Assembly: GCA_029007925.1 (NCBI GenBank)
Contig: JAQXIT010000109.1
Coordinates: 1 to 55,907, forward strand
Length of the DNA: 55,907 nucleotides
Source of the DNA: Bacillota bacterium
GTDB taxonomy: Bacteria > Bacillota > Clostridia > Oscillospirales > Oscillospiraceae
Direction of reading: 5' to 3'
Positions 8,785-17,911 of this stretch are shown piece after piece. A program made the position numbers and the translations under genes. Position 1 is the first letter of the stretch. Every line of letters begins with the position of its first letter. The notes under the pieces were generated by a model that was not told the DNA's origin, searched no databases, and worked only from the letters and a program-made list of their open reading frames with translations.

Positions 8785-9270
8785 TCAGTCCTCCAGCGAG
8801 AAGGAATCCAGCAGATGCTGCCAGGTTTCCTGCAGCTTCCCTGCCGAGTTTGCCGGCGCCGTCACCGTCAGGCAGTAGTGATAATCCCCGTCGTCCAGTA
8901 CCACTGCCCGTCCGACCACGTCACCGCCCTCACCGGCGGCCGACCAGACGCATTCGTAGCGATCAATTTCCGCCGTCGCCGTCTCCAGAATGGTCAGCGC
9001 ATCGGACGGAAACCCCGTCAGGCTGCGGACGGTGCCGTTCAGATCTCCCGCGGACATGGTCTCCAGCGTGATCTCGTAGCCGTCACACAGATACAGCCTT
9101 CCGCTTTCGCTTCCGATAACCCGCGCCCCCTCCGGCACCGTCAGCGCCATCTGCCGTGGCTGCGCAGCCGTCATCGGGGCATAAACATCCGACACCGTCT
9201 CAAAGGTCTGCGCCGCCTGGCATCCGCAGAGGCACAGCACGAACATAAGCAACATGCAGATCCTTTTCAT
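8785..9270 (-). CDS. Putative lipoprotein of unknown function
   Basis: MKRICMLLMFVLCLCGCQAAQT lipobox, 161 aa. Confidence 0.75.
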   Translation of the reverse strand: MKRICMLLMFVLCLCGCQAAQTFETVSDVYAPMTAAQPRQMALTVPEGARVIGSESGRLYLCDGYEITLETMSAGDLNGTVRSLTGFPSDALTILETATAEIDRYECVWSAAGEGGDVVGRAVVLDDGDYHYCLTVTAPANSAGKLQETWQHLLDSFSLED

Positions 9271-9298
9271 ACCTTCACCCTCCCGAAAGGAACCGATT

Positions 9299-9565
9299 AT
9301 GGAATTTTTGATCCCTTATCTGATTACAGTAAATGCGCTCGGCCTGCTGCTTATGCTTGCGGACAAGCAAAAAGCCCGGAAGAAGCGCTGGCGGATCCCG
9401 GAGGCCACGCTGATGGGTGTGGCAGCCATTGGGGGCAGCGCCGGTGTATTTCTGGGGATGTACCTGTTCCGCCACAAAACACGGCACCCGAAATTCACCG
9501 TTGGGGTTCCCCTGCTGCTGATTCTCCACTGTGTCCTGCTTTTCCTGATTCTTCGGCAATCCTGA
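9299..9565 (+). CDS. DUF1294-family small membrane protein
   Basis: MEFLIPYLITVNALGLLLMLADKQKARKKRWRIPEATLMGVAAIGGSAGVFLGMYLFRHKTRHPKF; AAAGGAACC upstream of ATG. Confidence 0.85.
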   Translation: MEFLIPYLITVNALGLLLMLADKQKARKKRWRIPEATLMGVAAIGGSAGVFLGMYLFRHKTRHPKFTVGVPLLLILHCVLLFLILRQS

Positions 9566-9566
9566 C

Positions 9567-9595
9567 TTGAAAACCGGGAATTTTCATGCTACAAT
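9567..9595 (+). promoter_or_regulatory. sigmaA-type promoter of the GtrA-like gene
   Basis: TTGAAA (9567-9572), 17 nt, TACAAT (9590-9595). Confidence 0.6.
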
Positions 9596-9615
9596 CCACA
9601 TGAGGTGATCCATCC

Positions 9616-10044
9616 ATGAAAAACAGTGCCACAAAGAAAGAATTTCTGCGCACACTGAAATTCGTCCTGTTCTCCATCAGCGCCGGCTTAATCCAGATCG
9701 TCAGCTTCACCCTGCTCAATGAATTGCTGCATATTTCCTACTGGGTATCCTATCTCATCGCGCTGATTCTGTCCGTTCTGTGGAACTTTACGCTGAACCG
9801 GAAATTTACCTTCAAATCCGCCGCCAACGTTCCCATCGCCATGCTGAAGGTGGCCGGTTTCTACGCGGTGTTCACGCCTCTGTCCACCTGGTGGACGGCC
9901 CTGCTGACGGAGCCCTCCTACGGCATCATGTGGAACGAATATCTGGTTCTGATTCTCACCATGCTGGTAAATTTCGTCACCGAGTACCTGTTCGACCGCT
10001 TTGTGGTGTTCGGCAGCAGTCTGGACACGGCGGAAAAGCATTGA
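9616..10044 (+). CDS. GtrA-like membrane protein
   Basis: LKFVLFSISAGLIQIVSFTLLNELL...SVLWNFTLNRKFTFKS...NFVTEYLFDRFVVF; RBS GAGGTGAT. Confidence 0.85.
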   Translation: MKNSATKKEFLRTLKFVLFSISAGLIQIVSFTLLNELLHISYWVSYLIALILSVLWNFTLNRKFTFKSAANVPIAMLKVAGFYAVFTPLSTWWTALLTEPSYGIMWNEYLVLILTMLVNFVTEYLFDRFVVFGSSLDTAEKH

Positions 10045-10066
10045 TTGATTCCATAAAACGCGAAAC

Positions 10067-10096
10067 GGGCGGCCAAACGGCCGCCCAACATTTTTA
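10067..10096 (+). terminator. Intrinsic terminator after the GtrA-like gene
   Basis: GGGCGGCC-AAAC-GGCCGCCC then AACATTTTT. Confidence 0.7.
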
Positions 10097-10204
10097 TGAT
10101 ACCAGATCCGGTACGGAATGTCAATTCGCAGTTTTATACAAGAAAGCATTGTGAATTTTATATAACTTTCCGTATTGCAAATACCGCTTTCTTGTGTTAT
10201 TGTA

Positions 10205-10565
10205 TAGACACAAAGAGGTGATACCCATGTACCGGTAAAACCCCCGCGGTTCGGATCCGAGGGCCGGCAGCGAGACGTTTCCTGCATAGCAGGCGTCTGA
10301 ACAAAGAGCTGTCGACAGCAGGAAATCGAAACGGGCCGCAAGACGACACCTTTCCGATCGGAATTGGATTTCGACACATAAGAGCCTCCCGCTCATGGGA
10401 TTGAGAAAGATGAAGTGAATCGAAGCGGATATCGGGAAAGGAAAGACGTCGTCCAGACTGCAGAAAGCGAGGTTAACCAATGATGTTAGATACCAAGACA
10501 GAACAGAGATGACCCTTGGCTGATTGTGTTCGGAAGAAACGTCAGTCAAGGGTCATTTCTTTATT
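10205..10565 (+). ncRNA. Candidate structured non-coding RNA (possibly raiA-type; identity not verified)
   Basis: Promoter-like TTGCAA-17-TATTGT (10175-10203); helix GACGAC-A-CCTTTCCGAT (10342-10358) with ATCGGGAAAGG-AAAGAC-GTCGTC (10431-10453); hairpins AGACG-TTT-CCTGC-ATA-GCAGG-CGTCT and GCTGTCGACAGC; terminator at the 3' end; no convincing ORF. Confidence 0.7.
10509..10565 (+). terminator. Intrinsic terminator ending the candidate ncRNA
   Basis: ATGACCCTTGGCTGA...TCAGTCAAGGGTCAT then TTCTTTATT. Confidence 0.75.
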
Positions 10566-10992
10566 CTCTGTTTTCCGGCAGATCCTCATCCTCCAGTACC
10601 CGAATCCCCGCATCTTTCAGCGCCTGAGCAAGAACGCCGGAGCCGTCGATCAACTTCCCGGAAAAGCTGCCGTCATAAACCTGCCGGACGCCGCAGGTGG
10701 GGCTTCTGGCCTTGAGCACCGCGCATTGGATATCCTCGTCTTGAATCTGTTCAAGAATCTCCGCCACCGCCCGGCGGATGACCCCATCCACAACGATTCC
10801 GTTCCGATCGGTCACCACACCGTCCACGATCTCAATGGGCGTTCTCGGCACAGCGAGCCCCGCCAGCACCTCCGGGCAAACCGGGATCACTTCCCTGCCC
10901 CGCAGGAATTCCATGACCGGTTCGCTTTTATTGTTACCGCCGTTATACTTGCAGTTCCTGCCCAGCAGGCAGGCGCTGACCAGTACTTTCAT
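10561..10992 (-). CDS. DUF523-family protein
   Basis: MKVLVSACLLGRNCKYNGGNN...VIPVCPEVLAGL...KARSPTCG. Confidence 0.92.
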   Translation of the reverse strand: MKVLVSACLLGRNCKYNGGNNKSEPVMEFLRGREVIPVCPEVLAGLAVPRTPIEIVDGVVTDRNGIVVDGVIRRAVAEILEQIQDEDIQCAVLKARSPTCGVRQVYDGSFSGKLIDGSGVLAQALKDAGIRVLEDEDLPENRE

Positions 10993-11005
10993 AGCCCTTT
11001 CCTCC

Positions 11006-11848
11006 TTACCGAAGTCCGATTCCCGCCAGCACCTGAGCGGTGGTGATGCCGCCGCAGTGATATGTCAGTTCCTCCACGGTGAACGGCAGCCGCGCTGCGC
11101 CCTCCAGACGGATCAGGCGGAAGTTGTTCCGGATCCTCTCGCAGTGGCTGCGAACGGATTCCCGGATGGAAGGCTTTTCGATGGCATCCGCTCCGGCAAT
11201 CAGGCTCTCCAGATCCCCAAACTGCCGGATCAGCGCAGCGGCAGTTTTTGGCCCTACCTTTTCCACGCCCCGGATATTGTCGGAGGAATCCCCGGTCAGC
11301 GCCTTGAAAGCGGCGTACTGCCCCGGCTCGATCCCCAGCTTTTCCCGCAGATAAGCCCGATCGCAAATCACGGTTTTCTCCCCCCGGTATCGCAGAACCC
11401 GGACATGATCCGAAATAAGCTGGAAAAAATCACTGTCCTGAGAAGCGAGAATGACTTCCCGCTCCCCACCGCACAGCCCCGCGTAACCCGCTGCCCAATC
11501 GTCCGTTTCGCAGTCCGCAGTTTCGGCATGGCGAATACCCAGATAGTCCAGCGCCCGGTAAATATCCCCCAACTGGGAAAACGGCGTCTCCTCATCCGGC
11601 ACCTGAGACAGATCCTCCCGGTTTGCCTTGTAATCCGCGTCCAACTGGGTGCGGATATTTTCATGCTCCCCGTCGAACAGAACCGCCAGGTGGGTCGGTT
11701 CTGTCATCCGGATAATCTTCAGCAGCGCCCCCACAAAGCCCAGGGTGCCCTGAATGGCTTTGCCTTCGGAATTGACGATTCTGGCCGGCATTCCGTAAAA
11801 CATCTGAAACAACAGATTGCTGCCATCCACGATCAAGAGTCTTTCCAT
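11006..11848 (-). CDS. 5'-3' exonuclease (FEN / Pol I N-terminal-like)
   Basis: MERLLIVDGSNLLFQMFYGMP..., ASQDSDFFQL, LTGDSSDNIRGVEKVGPKTAAALI; RBS GGAGGAAATCC before ATG at 11848. Confidence 0.92.
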   Translation of the reverse strand: MERLLIVDGSNLLFQMFYGMPARIVNSEGKAIQGTLGFVGALLKIIRMTEPTHLAVLFDGEHENIRTQLDADYKANREDLSQVPDEETPFSQLGDIYRALDYLGIRHAETADCETDDWAAGYAGLCGGEREVILASQDSDFFQLISDHVRVLRYRGEKTVICDRAYLREKLGIEPGQYAAFKALTGDSSDNIRGVEKVGPKTAAALIRQFGDLESLIAGADAIEKPSIRESVRSHCERIRNNFRLIRLEGAARLPFTVEELTYHCGGITTAQVLAGIGLR

Positions 11849-11969
11849 GGATTTCCTCCGTTTCCGGCAGGTTTTTCGCAAAAAACTATTTGCCAGAAGT
11901 CAGAATGTGTAGTATAATAAAAAGCCGGGCACTTTTCGCCCGGAATACCCAAAGCAAAGAGGTGGAATC

Positions 11970-13169
11970 ATGCCCAACTATGAAACATTATCCGAGTCCC
12001 TCAGCGACCGGATTGAATACGAGCGGCGTACCGGTACCTTTGTCAAAACCGGCTTCAGCAATGATAGCGTCACCCGCCGGCGGGATATTGCCGCCGACAA
12101 GGCCTCCGTTTGGCGTCCGCCTTTTGTGCATGACACCGACAAAATCATGCACTGCCCCTATTATAACCGTTATTCCGACAAGACGCAAGTCTTTTCCCTG
12201 TTGCGGAACGACGATGTCACCCGCCGGAGTCTTCATGTTCAGCTCGTCTCCCGGATCGCCCGTACCATCGGCAGTGCCCTGCATCTGAATCTGGATCTCA
12301 TCGAAGCCATCGCGCTGGGTCACGATATCGGTCATCCGCCCTTCGCCCACACCGGCGAGACCTACCTCAACGAGCTGTACCGTCAGCACGCCGGGAGATT
12401 CTTTTCCCACAATATCCATTCCGTCCGGGTTTTGGATGGAATCTTCCCCTACAACATCAGCCTTCAGACTTTAAGCGGCATTGCCGGCCACAACGGTGAG
12501 ATTGAGCTGGAGGAATATCATCCGGTTCCGCTGGACAGCTTTGAAGAATTCGACCGTCAGATCGAACGGTGCTATGTGGATCGCCCCTTCGCCAACAAGA
12601 TCCAGCCCTCCACGCTGGAGGGTGCCGTGGTGCGGATCTCCGATATCATCGCCTATCTCGGCAAAGACCGTCAGGACGCCGCACGGGTAAAAATTGTGGA
12701 GGAAAACGCCTTTGTCAACGAGGGTATCGGCTCCATCAACGCCGAGATTATCAACAATCTCGTGGTGAACATCATTGAGAACAGCTACGGAAAGCCCTAC
12801 ATCAAGCTGGACACGGCGCATTTCAAGGCGCTTCGCACCTCCAAGCGGGACAACTACTGCATGATCTACGAAAGCACCGCCACCCGCGCAAAGCTGGATC
12901 TTACGGTCAAGCCCATGATGGCGGAAATTTACGATCAGCTTCTGGAGGATCTGCGTCTGGGAAGAACCTACTCCCCCATCTTCACCCACCATATCGACTA
13001 CGTCAACCAGACCTACTACAAGCGGGACACGCCCTACGAAAAGACGGAGCCCAACCAGATGGTTGTTGACTATATTGCCAGCATGACCGACGATTATTTT
13101 GTGGATCTGCACCATTTTCTGTTCCCCGACAGCCGGTATCGGGTCGAGTACAAGGGCTATTTTGACTGA
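11970..13169 (+). CDS. dGTPase-like HD-domain deoxynucleoside triphosphate triphosphohydrolase
   Basis: SVWRPPFVHDTDKIMHCPYYNRYSDKTQVF, GHDIGHPPFAHTGE HD motif; RBS AAAGAGGTGG. Confidence 0.9.
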   Translation: MPNYETLSESLSDRIEYERRTGTFVKTGFSNDSVTRRRDIAADKASVWRPPFVHDTDKIMHCPYYNRYSDKTQVFSLLRNDDVTRRSLHVQLVSRIARTIGSALHLNLDLIEAIALGHDIGHPPFAHTGETYLNELYRQHAGRFFSHNIHSVRVLDGIFPYNISLQTLSGIAGHNGEIELEEYHPVPLDSFEEFDRQIERCYVDRPFANKIQPSTLEGAVVRISDIIAYLGKDRQDAARVKIVEENAFVNEGIGSINAEIINNLVVNIIENSYGKPYIKLDTAHFKALRTSKRDNYCMIYESTATRAKLDLTVKPMMAEIYDQLLEDLRLGRTYSPIFTHHIDYVNQTYYKRDTPYEKTEPNQMVVDYIASMTDDYFVDLHHFLFPDSRYRVEYKGYFD

Positions 13170-13182
13170 GGGAGGCATCCGT

Positions 13183-14124
13183 ATGTTTGAACAGGTTCTG
13201 CAAACCATACGCGGCTACGACCGCGTCATCATCCACCGCCACACCAATCCCGACGGCGACGCTCTGGGCAGTCAGATCGGATTGAAGCACATTCTCCGGG
13301 AGAATTTCCCGGGAAAAGAGATCCTCACCGTGGGCGACGATGCCCGGCGCTACGGATTTATGGACGATTCCGTTATGGATAACGTCCCCGACGAGGCCTA
13401 TTCCGGCGCCCTTGCGATCATACTGGACACTTCCTCCAAGGCACTCATCAGCGACGGACGGTATGTTCTCGCGGCCAAAACCGTCCGCATCGATCACCAC
13501 ATTTTCTGCGAAAAAATCGCGGATGTGGAGGTTACGGACACCGGCTTTGAAAGCTGCTGCGGATTGATCGCCATGTTCGCCATGGAATGCGGCCTGACGG
13601 TTCCTCCGCTGGCTGCCAAGTCCCTGTATACCGGCATGGTCACGGACTCCGGGCGCTTCCGTTACGATTCCACCACGGCGCAAACCTTCCGGCTGGCGGC
13701 CTTCCTGCGGGAGCAGCCCTTCGACACCAACGAGATCTACCGGAATCTCTACGCCTCGGATCTGGAGCAGGTTCAGCTCAAGGCACGGTTCTCCCTGAAA
13801 ATTCAGCTCACCGAGCATCATGTTGCCTATATCTATACGGATCTTGCCGAGATGGAGTCCCTGAATGCGGATACTTTTACCGTCTCCCGGGGTATGGTGG
13901 CCACCATGGCGGACATCCAGGGCGTGGATATCTGGGTTAACTTCACCGAGACCGAAAAGGGTGTTCTCTGTGAGCTTCGCTCCAGCCGGTACAATATCAA
14001 TCCCATCGCCGTCAAATACGGCGGCGGCGGCCACGCCAAAGCCAGCGGCGCCACCGTTGCCTCCCGGGAGGATGCCATGTCCATGCTCCGGGATCTGGAT
14101 CTTCTGGCACAGGAGGCAGTATGA
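13183..14124 (+). CDS. DHH-family phosphoesterase (NrnA/oligoribonuclease-PAP phosphatase-like)
   Basis: HRHTNPDGDALGSQIG, RIDHH, GGGGHAKASGAT (DHHA1) motifs. Confidence 0.9.
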   Translation: MFEQVLQTIRGYDRVIIHRHTNPDGDALGSQIGLKHILRENFPGKEILTVGDDARRYGFMDDSVMDNVPDEAYSGALAIILDTSSKALISDGRYVLAAKTVRIDHHIFCEKIADVEVTDTGFESCCGLIAMFAMECGLTVPPLAAKSLYTGMVTDSGRFRYDSTTAQTFRLAAFLREQPFDTNEIYRNLYASDLEQVQLKARFSLKIQLTEHHVAYIYTDLAEMESLNADTFTVSRGMVATMADIQGVDIWVNFTETEKGVLCELRSSRYNINPIAVKYGGGGHAKASGATVASREDAMSMLRDLDLLAQEAV

Positions 14125-15107
14125 ACGAAGCGAAAAAGGAAATGATCCTGAATAAGATCCGGGAATACCGCCGGATCATGCTCTTTCGGCACATCCGCTG
14201 CGACGGCGACTGCGTCGGCGCCACCAAAGGGCTGAAGGAAATCCTGAAAGCAACCTGGCCGGAGAAGGAAGTCTATCTCATCGACGCTCAGCATTCCGAT
14301 TATCTGGCCTTTCTCGGCGCCGATGACGAGCCGGTTCCCGACGCGCTCTACGCCGACGCTCTGGCCATCGTACTGGACACCGGCACCTCCGACCGGATCT
14401 CCAATCCCAAATACGCCCTGTGCCGGGAGATCGTCAAGATCGACCACCATATCCCAAAGGACGCCTACGGGGACTACGAATGGGTGGAGGAACATCGTTC
14501 CTCCTGCTGTGAGATGATCGTGGACTTTTACTCCACCTTCCGCAGTGAGCTGAAGCTCAACAGCCGGGCGGCAGCCTTTCTCTACACCGGTATGGTCACC
14601 GATTCCGGCCGTTTCCGGTTCCGGGAGGTCTCCGGCGACACCCTGCGCTGCGCTGCCATACTGCTGGATCAGGGCATCGACACCGAGCGGCTCTACGCGC
14701 ACCTTTATCTGGAGGATTTTGACTATCTCAAATTCAAGGCTTATGTCTACAAAGCCATGAAGATCACGGAACACGGCGTCGCCTATCTTTATATCAGCAA
14801 AGCCATGCGGGAGAAATTCGGCCTGACTCTGGAAGCCGCCAGCAGTGCCATTTCCTTCATGGACTCCATTCGGGGCTGCCTGTGCTGGATCGCCTTCATT
14901 GAAAACGACGACGAGCAGCAGTCCATCCGGGTGCGGCTCCGCTCCCGGTTTGTCAGCGTCAACGAAATCGGCGAGCGCTGGCGGGGCGGCGGTCACGCCT
15001 GCGCCTGCGGCGCAACGGTCTACGGACGCAAAGAGGTTCGCGCGCTTCTGAAGGACGCGGACGCACGGATTGCGGAATACAAAAACACCCACGAGGATTG
15101 GTTATGA
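14121..15107 (+). CDS. DHH-family phosphoesterase, divergent paralogue
   Basis: FRHIRCDGDCVGATKG, KIDHH, RGGGHACACGAT; starts within the stop of the preceding gene (ATGA). Confidence 0.88.
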   Translation: MNEAKKEMILNKIREYRRIMLFRHIRCDGDCVGATKGLKEILKATWPEKEVYLIDAQHSDYLAFLGADDEPVPDALYADALAIVLDTGTSDRISNPKYALCREIVKIDHHIPKDAYGDYEWVEEHRSSCCEMIVDFYSTFRSELKLNSRAAAFLYTGMVTDSGRFRFREVSGDTLRCAAILLDQGIDTERLYAHLYLEDFDYLKFKAYVYKAMKITEHGVAYLYISKAMREKFGLTLEAASSAISFMDSIRGCLCWIAFIENDDEQQSIRVRLRSRFVSVNEIGERWRGGGHACACGATVYGRKEVRALLKDADARIAEYKNTHEDWL

Positions 15108-15829
15108 GAATATTGATTACCAACGACGACGGCATCCATGCCGCCCAGTTGATCCCTCTGATACAGTGGGTGCAGAAGCTGGGTGATGTGGTGGTTGTCG
15201 CGCCGAAATTTGAACAAAGCGGAAAAAGCCACGGCATCGAAATCCACAAGCCTTTCGAGGTTAAGAAAACGAATCTGCTCCCGGGCGTCGAGGCTTACGC
15301 CGTGGACTCCACTCCCGCCGACTGCGTGCGTTTTGCCGTACTGGGTCTGGGCGAGCATTTTGACCTTGTGATTTCCGGCATCAACCGGGGACTGAACATC
15401 GGAAGCGATATCATGTACTCCGGGACGGTGGCGGCGGTTTTTGAAGCGGCGGCGCTGGGTATCCCGGCCATGGCCGTGTCCACGGAGCCTCAGTCCTACG
15501 AAAGGGGCATTTCCCATATGGATCAGATCTGGGACTACATGACCCGCAACCGTCTGTTCTCCGTCAACAGCATATACAACATCAACATTCCCGAAAACGC
15601 AGGGCAAATCCGCATCACCCGCCAGGGCGGGCCCTACTATTCCGACGATTTCCTGCCGGAAGAGAATGACCTGTATCACCCCAGGGGAAAAGATGTATTT
15701 CAGGAAAGCGGTACCATGGATCTGGATACCGACGCCACCCTCCGGGGCGGGTACATCTCCATCATGCCCCTGACCGTCCAACGGACGGAGATGGCTGCAT
15801 ACGAAACGCTCCGCAAGCTCAACGGATAA
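15104..15829 (+). CDS. surE: 5'/3'-nucleotidase SurE
   Basis: MRILITNDDGIHAAQLIPL..., VDSTPADCVRF, SGINRGLNIGSDIMYSGTVAAVFEAA. Confidence 0.96.
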   Translation: MRILITNDDGIHAAQLIPLIQWVQKLGDVVVVAPKFEQSGKSHGIEIHKPFEVKKTNLLPGVEAYAVDSTPADCVRFAVLGLGEHFDLVISGINRGLNIGSDIMYSGTVAAVFEAAALGIPAMAVSTEPQSYERGISHMDQIWDYMTRNRLFSVNSIYNINIPENAGQIRITRQGGPYYSDDFLPEENDLYHPRGKDVFQESGTMDLDTDATLRGGYISIMPLTVQRTEMAAYETLRKLNG

Positions 15830-15835
15830 ACAACG

Positions 15836-15868
15836 GCCGCATCCAACCGGATGCGGCTGTTCCGTTTT
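15836..15868 (+). terminator. Intrinsic terminator after surE
   Basis: GCCGCATCC-AACC-GGATGCGGC then TGTTCCGTTTT. Confidence 0.6.
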
Positions 15869-15909
15869 ATAAAAAGGAGGCAAGACCAGAAACGAAGTCT
15901 TGCCTCCTT
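15867..15909 (-). terminator. Intrinsic terminator of the ABC/lipoprotein operon
   Basis: Perfect 13-bp stem AAGGAGGCAAGAC / GTCTTGCCTCCTT; minus strand continues TTTATAAAA. Confidence 0.75.
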
Positions 15910-15944
15910 GCTTATCTTTCAGGTAACCCGATCGTATAGAAGAA

Positions 15945-17891
15945 TCACTTTACGGGGTAGAAATGAACAGGGAACGAACCGTCGATTTTGCTGAGCTGGG
16001 AGCAAGAGATAGTGGTATAAGTGTTGTAGGTACCCATGTAGCACTCAGTGCCGTCAACCACACCGATCAGGGTTTTGTACTCACTGCTCCAAGTGTATAC
16101 GGCAGTCGGTTCTGTGGTAATCCGAAGATTGAAATGGGTGTCATTTTTATACATATCCAGATACTGTTTTGCGCCGTCCTTCAAGAAGTACAGCCGCAGG
16201 CCGCCATCAACAGACTCGACATAAACATCAACAGACTCGGACACATTTTCCGTCGTACCCATATACCAGGGCTTTCCCGTGTCTTCCAGACTGCTGCCTG
16301 TGAAATAAAGCATCGCATTATCCTTATTGCCCTGAACCAGAGCGAGCTTATATGCGGTTCCGGCAGTCACTTCGGAAACATAGCCGGTGCTGGAGCCTTC
16401 TGTGGGCTTGGTCTCAGTGGGAGTGGGCTCCGTGGGCTTCGTCTCAGTGGGAGTAGGATCGGTGGGGGTAGGATCGGTGGGGGTAGGATCGGAGGGGGTA
16501 GGATCAGTGGGGTCAGGATCGACAGGCTTATCGGTACCGTCAGCGGGGATTTCCTCGTTGGGCAGGCCCAGATCATACAGGCCGGCCGGGAACTGGGAGA
16601 CACCGATCTTGCTCACATCCTCAATGTAGGAGGTGGAGGAAGAGCTGATGGTAGTGTAGGTGCTGTAGGTACCCAGATAATAGGTGCCGCCCTCAACCTC
16701 AGCCACAAAGGTGCAGCGCTCGGCGTCCCAGGTGTAGACGCAGGTGGGTTCGGTGCTGATATTCTGGGTATTCTTCTTGGTGCCGTCGTCCTTGACATAG
16801 GTAGTGATGTTGATGTAGTTCTTCACACCATCCTTCAGCAGGATCAGGTGATAGCCGCCCTCGGCTTCAACTACATACACCCGAACGGCTTCGCTGAGCT
16901 TTTCGGTGGTAGCCAGATAGTTGCCGCTCATTTCGCCGGTCAGATACAGGGTCGCACCGACTTCGTTCTGCTGCAGGCCGAACAGATATGCCTTATTGAC
17001 CTCGGGCTTCTCCACGACGGTAGCCGTAATGGTGCAGAAGCCGGCGGGGAACTGAGACACACCGATCTTGCTCACATCCTCGATGTAGGAGGTGGAGGAA
17101 GCGCTGATGGTGGCATAGGTGTTGTAGGTGCCCAGGTAGTAGGAGTTGCCCTCAACCTCCGTCACCATGGTGCCGCGCTCGGCATCCCAGGTGTAGACAC
17201 ACTTAGGCTCGGTGCTGATCTCCTGGGTCTTCTTGACGGTGCCGTCATCGGCAACGTAGGTGGTAATGTTGATGAAGGTCTTGGTCTCGCCATCCATGAA
17301 GTACACATGGTAGCCGCCCTCCACCTCTTCCAGATACACATCCACGGCATCCAGAGGATTCTCGGAAGTAGCCAGATAGTAGCCGCTCATCTGGCCGTTG
17401 AAGTACAGGGTCTTTTCCAGGGAAGCCTGAACCAGCGCGAACTTGTAGGCGACGCCGGGCACGGGATTCTCCACGAAGATGGTGCCGGTCGTAGCGGCGG
17501 CAGCCACGAAGTAGGTGAAGGAAACGGAGTCACTGTTGCCCTTGTCGTCCTTAACGGTAGCGGTCAGGGTGAAAGTCACATCCTCAGCGGGCTTCTCGTT
17601 GATGTCGATGGTCGTGGTGGTCTCGCCGGGGACGATGGTCACATTCTCGGCGGCGGCGTCGGTTGTCCAGGTAACATTGTAGCGAACGTTATCGATGGTG
17701 ACAACGCTGACAACGGTGAAATCCCGGTAAACCGTGCCGGCAGTATCCTTGTACATGGCGTACAGGTACTCCTTGGCATCGGCAACACCGGTGGTGGCGG
17801 GGCCGGTGGTCTCGTCACCGCCCTTGGTGCAGCCCGCAAACAGGCCAACGCACAGGGTCAGCATCAGAAGCAGAGCAATAAACTTTTTCAT
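15945..17891 (-). CDS. Lipoprotein with bacterial Ig-like segment, three ~140-aa repeats and a Pro/Thr linker
   Basis: Lipobox LFAGCTKGG; repeated blocks AYKFALVQ...GGYHVYFMDG...CVYTWDAERG...YYLGTYNTYATIS; linker PTDPTPTDPTPTETKPTEPT. Confidence 0.88.
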   Translation of the reverse strand: MKKFIALLLMLTLCVGLFAGCTKGGDETTGPATTGVADAKEYLYAMYKDTAGTVYRDFTVVSVVTIDNVRYNVTWTTDAAAENVTIVPGETTTTIDINEKPAEDVTFTLTATVKDDKGNSDSVSFTYFVAAAATTGTIFVENPVPGVAYKFALVQASLEKTLYFNGQMSGYYLATSENPLDAVDVYLEEVEGGYHVYFMDGETKTFINITTYVADDGTVKKTQEISTEPKCVYTWDAERGTMVTEVEGNSYYLGTYNTYATISASSTSYIEDVSKIGVSQFPAGFCTITATVVEKPEVNKAYLFGLQQNEVGATLYLTGEMSGNYLATTEKLSEAVRVYVVEAEGGYHLILLKDGVKNYINITTYVKDDGTKKNTQNISTEPTCVYTWDAERCTFVAEVEGGTYYLGTYSTYTTISSSSTSYIEDVSKIGVSQFPAGLYDLGLPNEEIPADGTDKPVDPDPTDPTPSDPTPTDPTPTDPTPTETKPTEPTPTETKPTEGSSTGYVSEVTAGTAYKLALVQGNKDNAMLYFTGSSLEDTGKPWYMGTTENVSESVDVYVESVDGGLRLYFLKDGAKQYLDMYKNDTHFNLRITTEPTAVYTWSSEYKTLIGVVDGTECYMGTYNTYTTISCSQLSKIDGSFPVHFYPVK

Positions 17892-17911
17892 ACGAAACTC
17901 CTTCTAAAACG

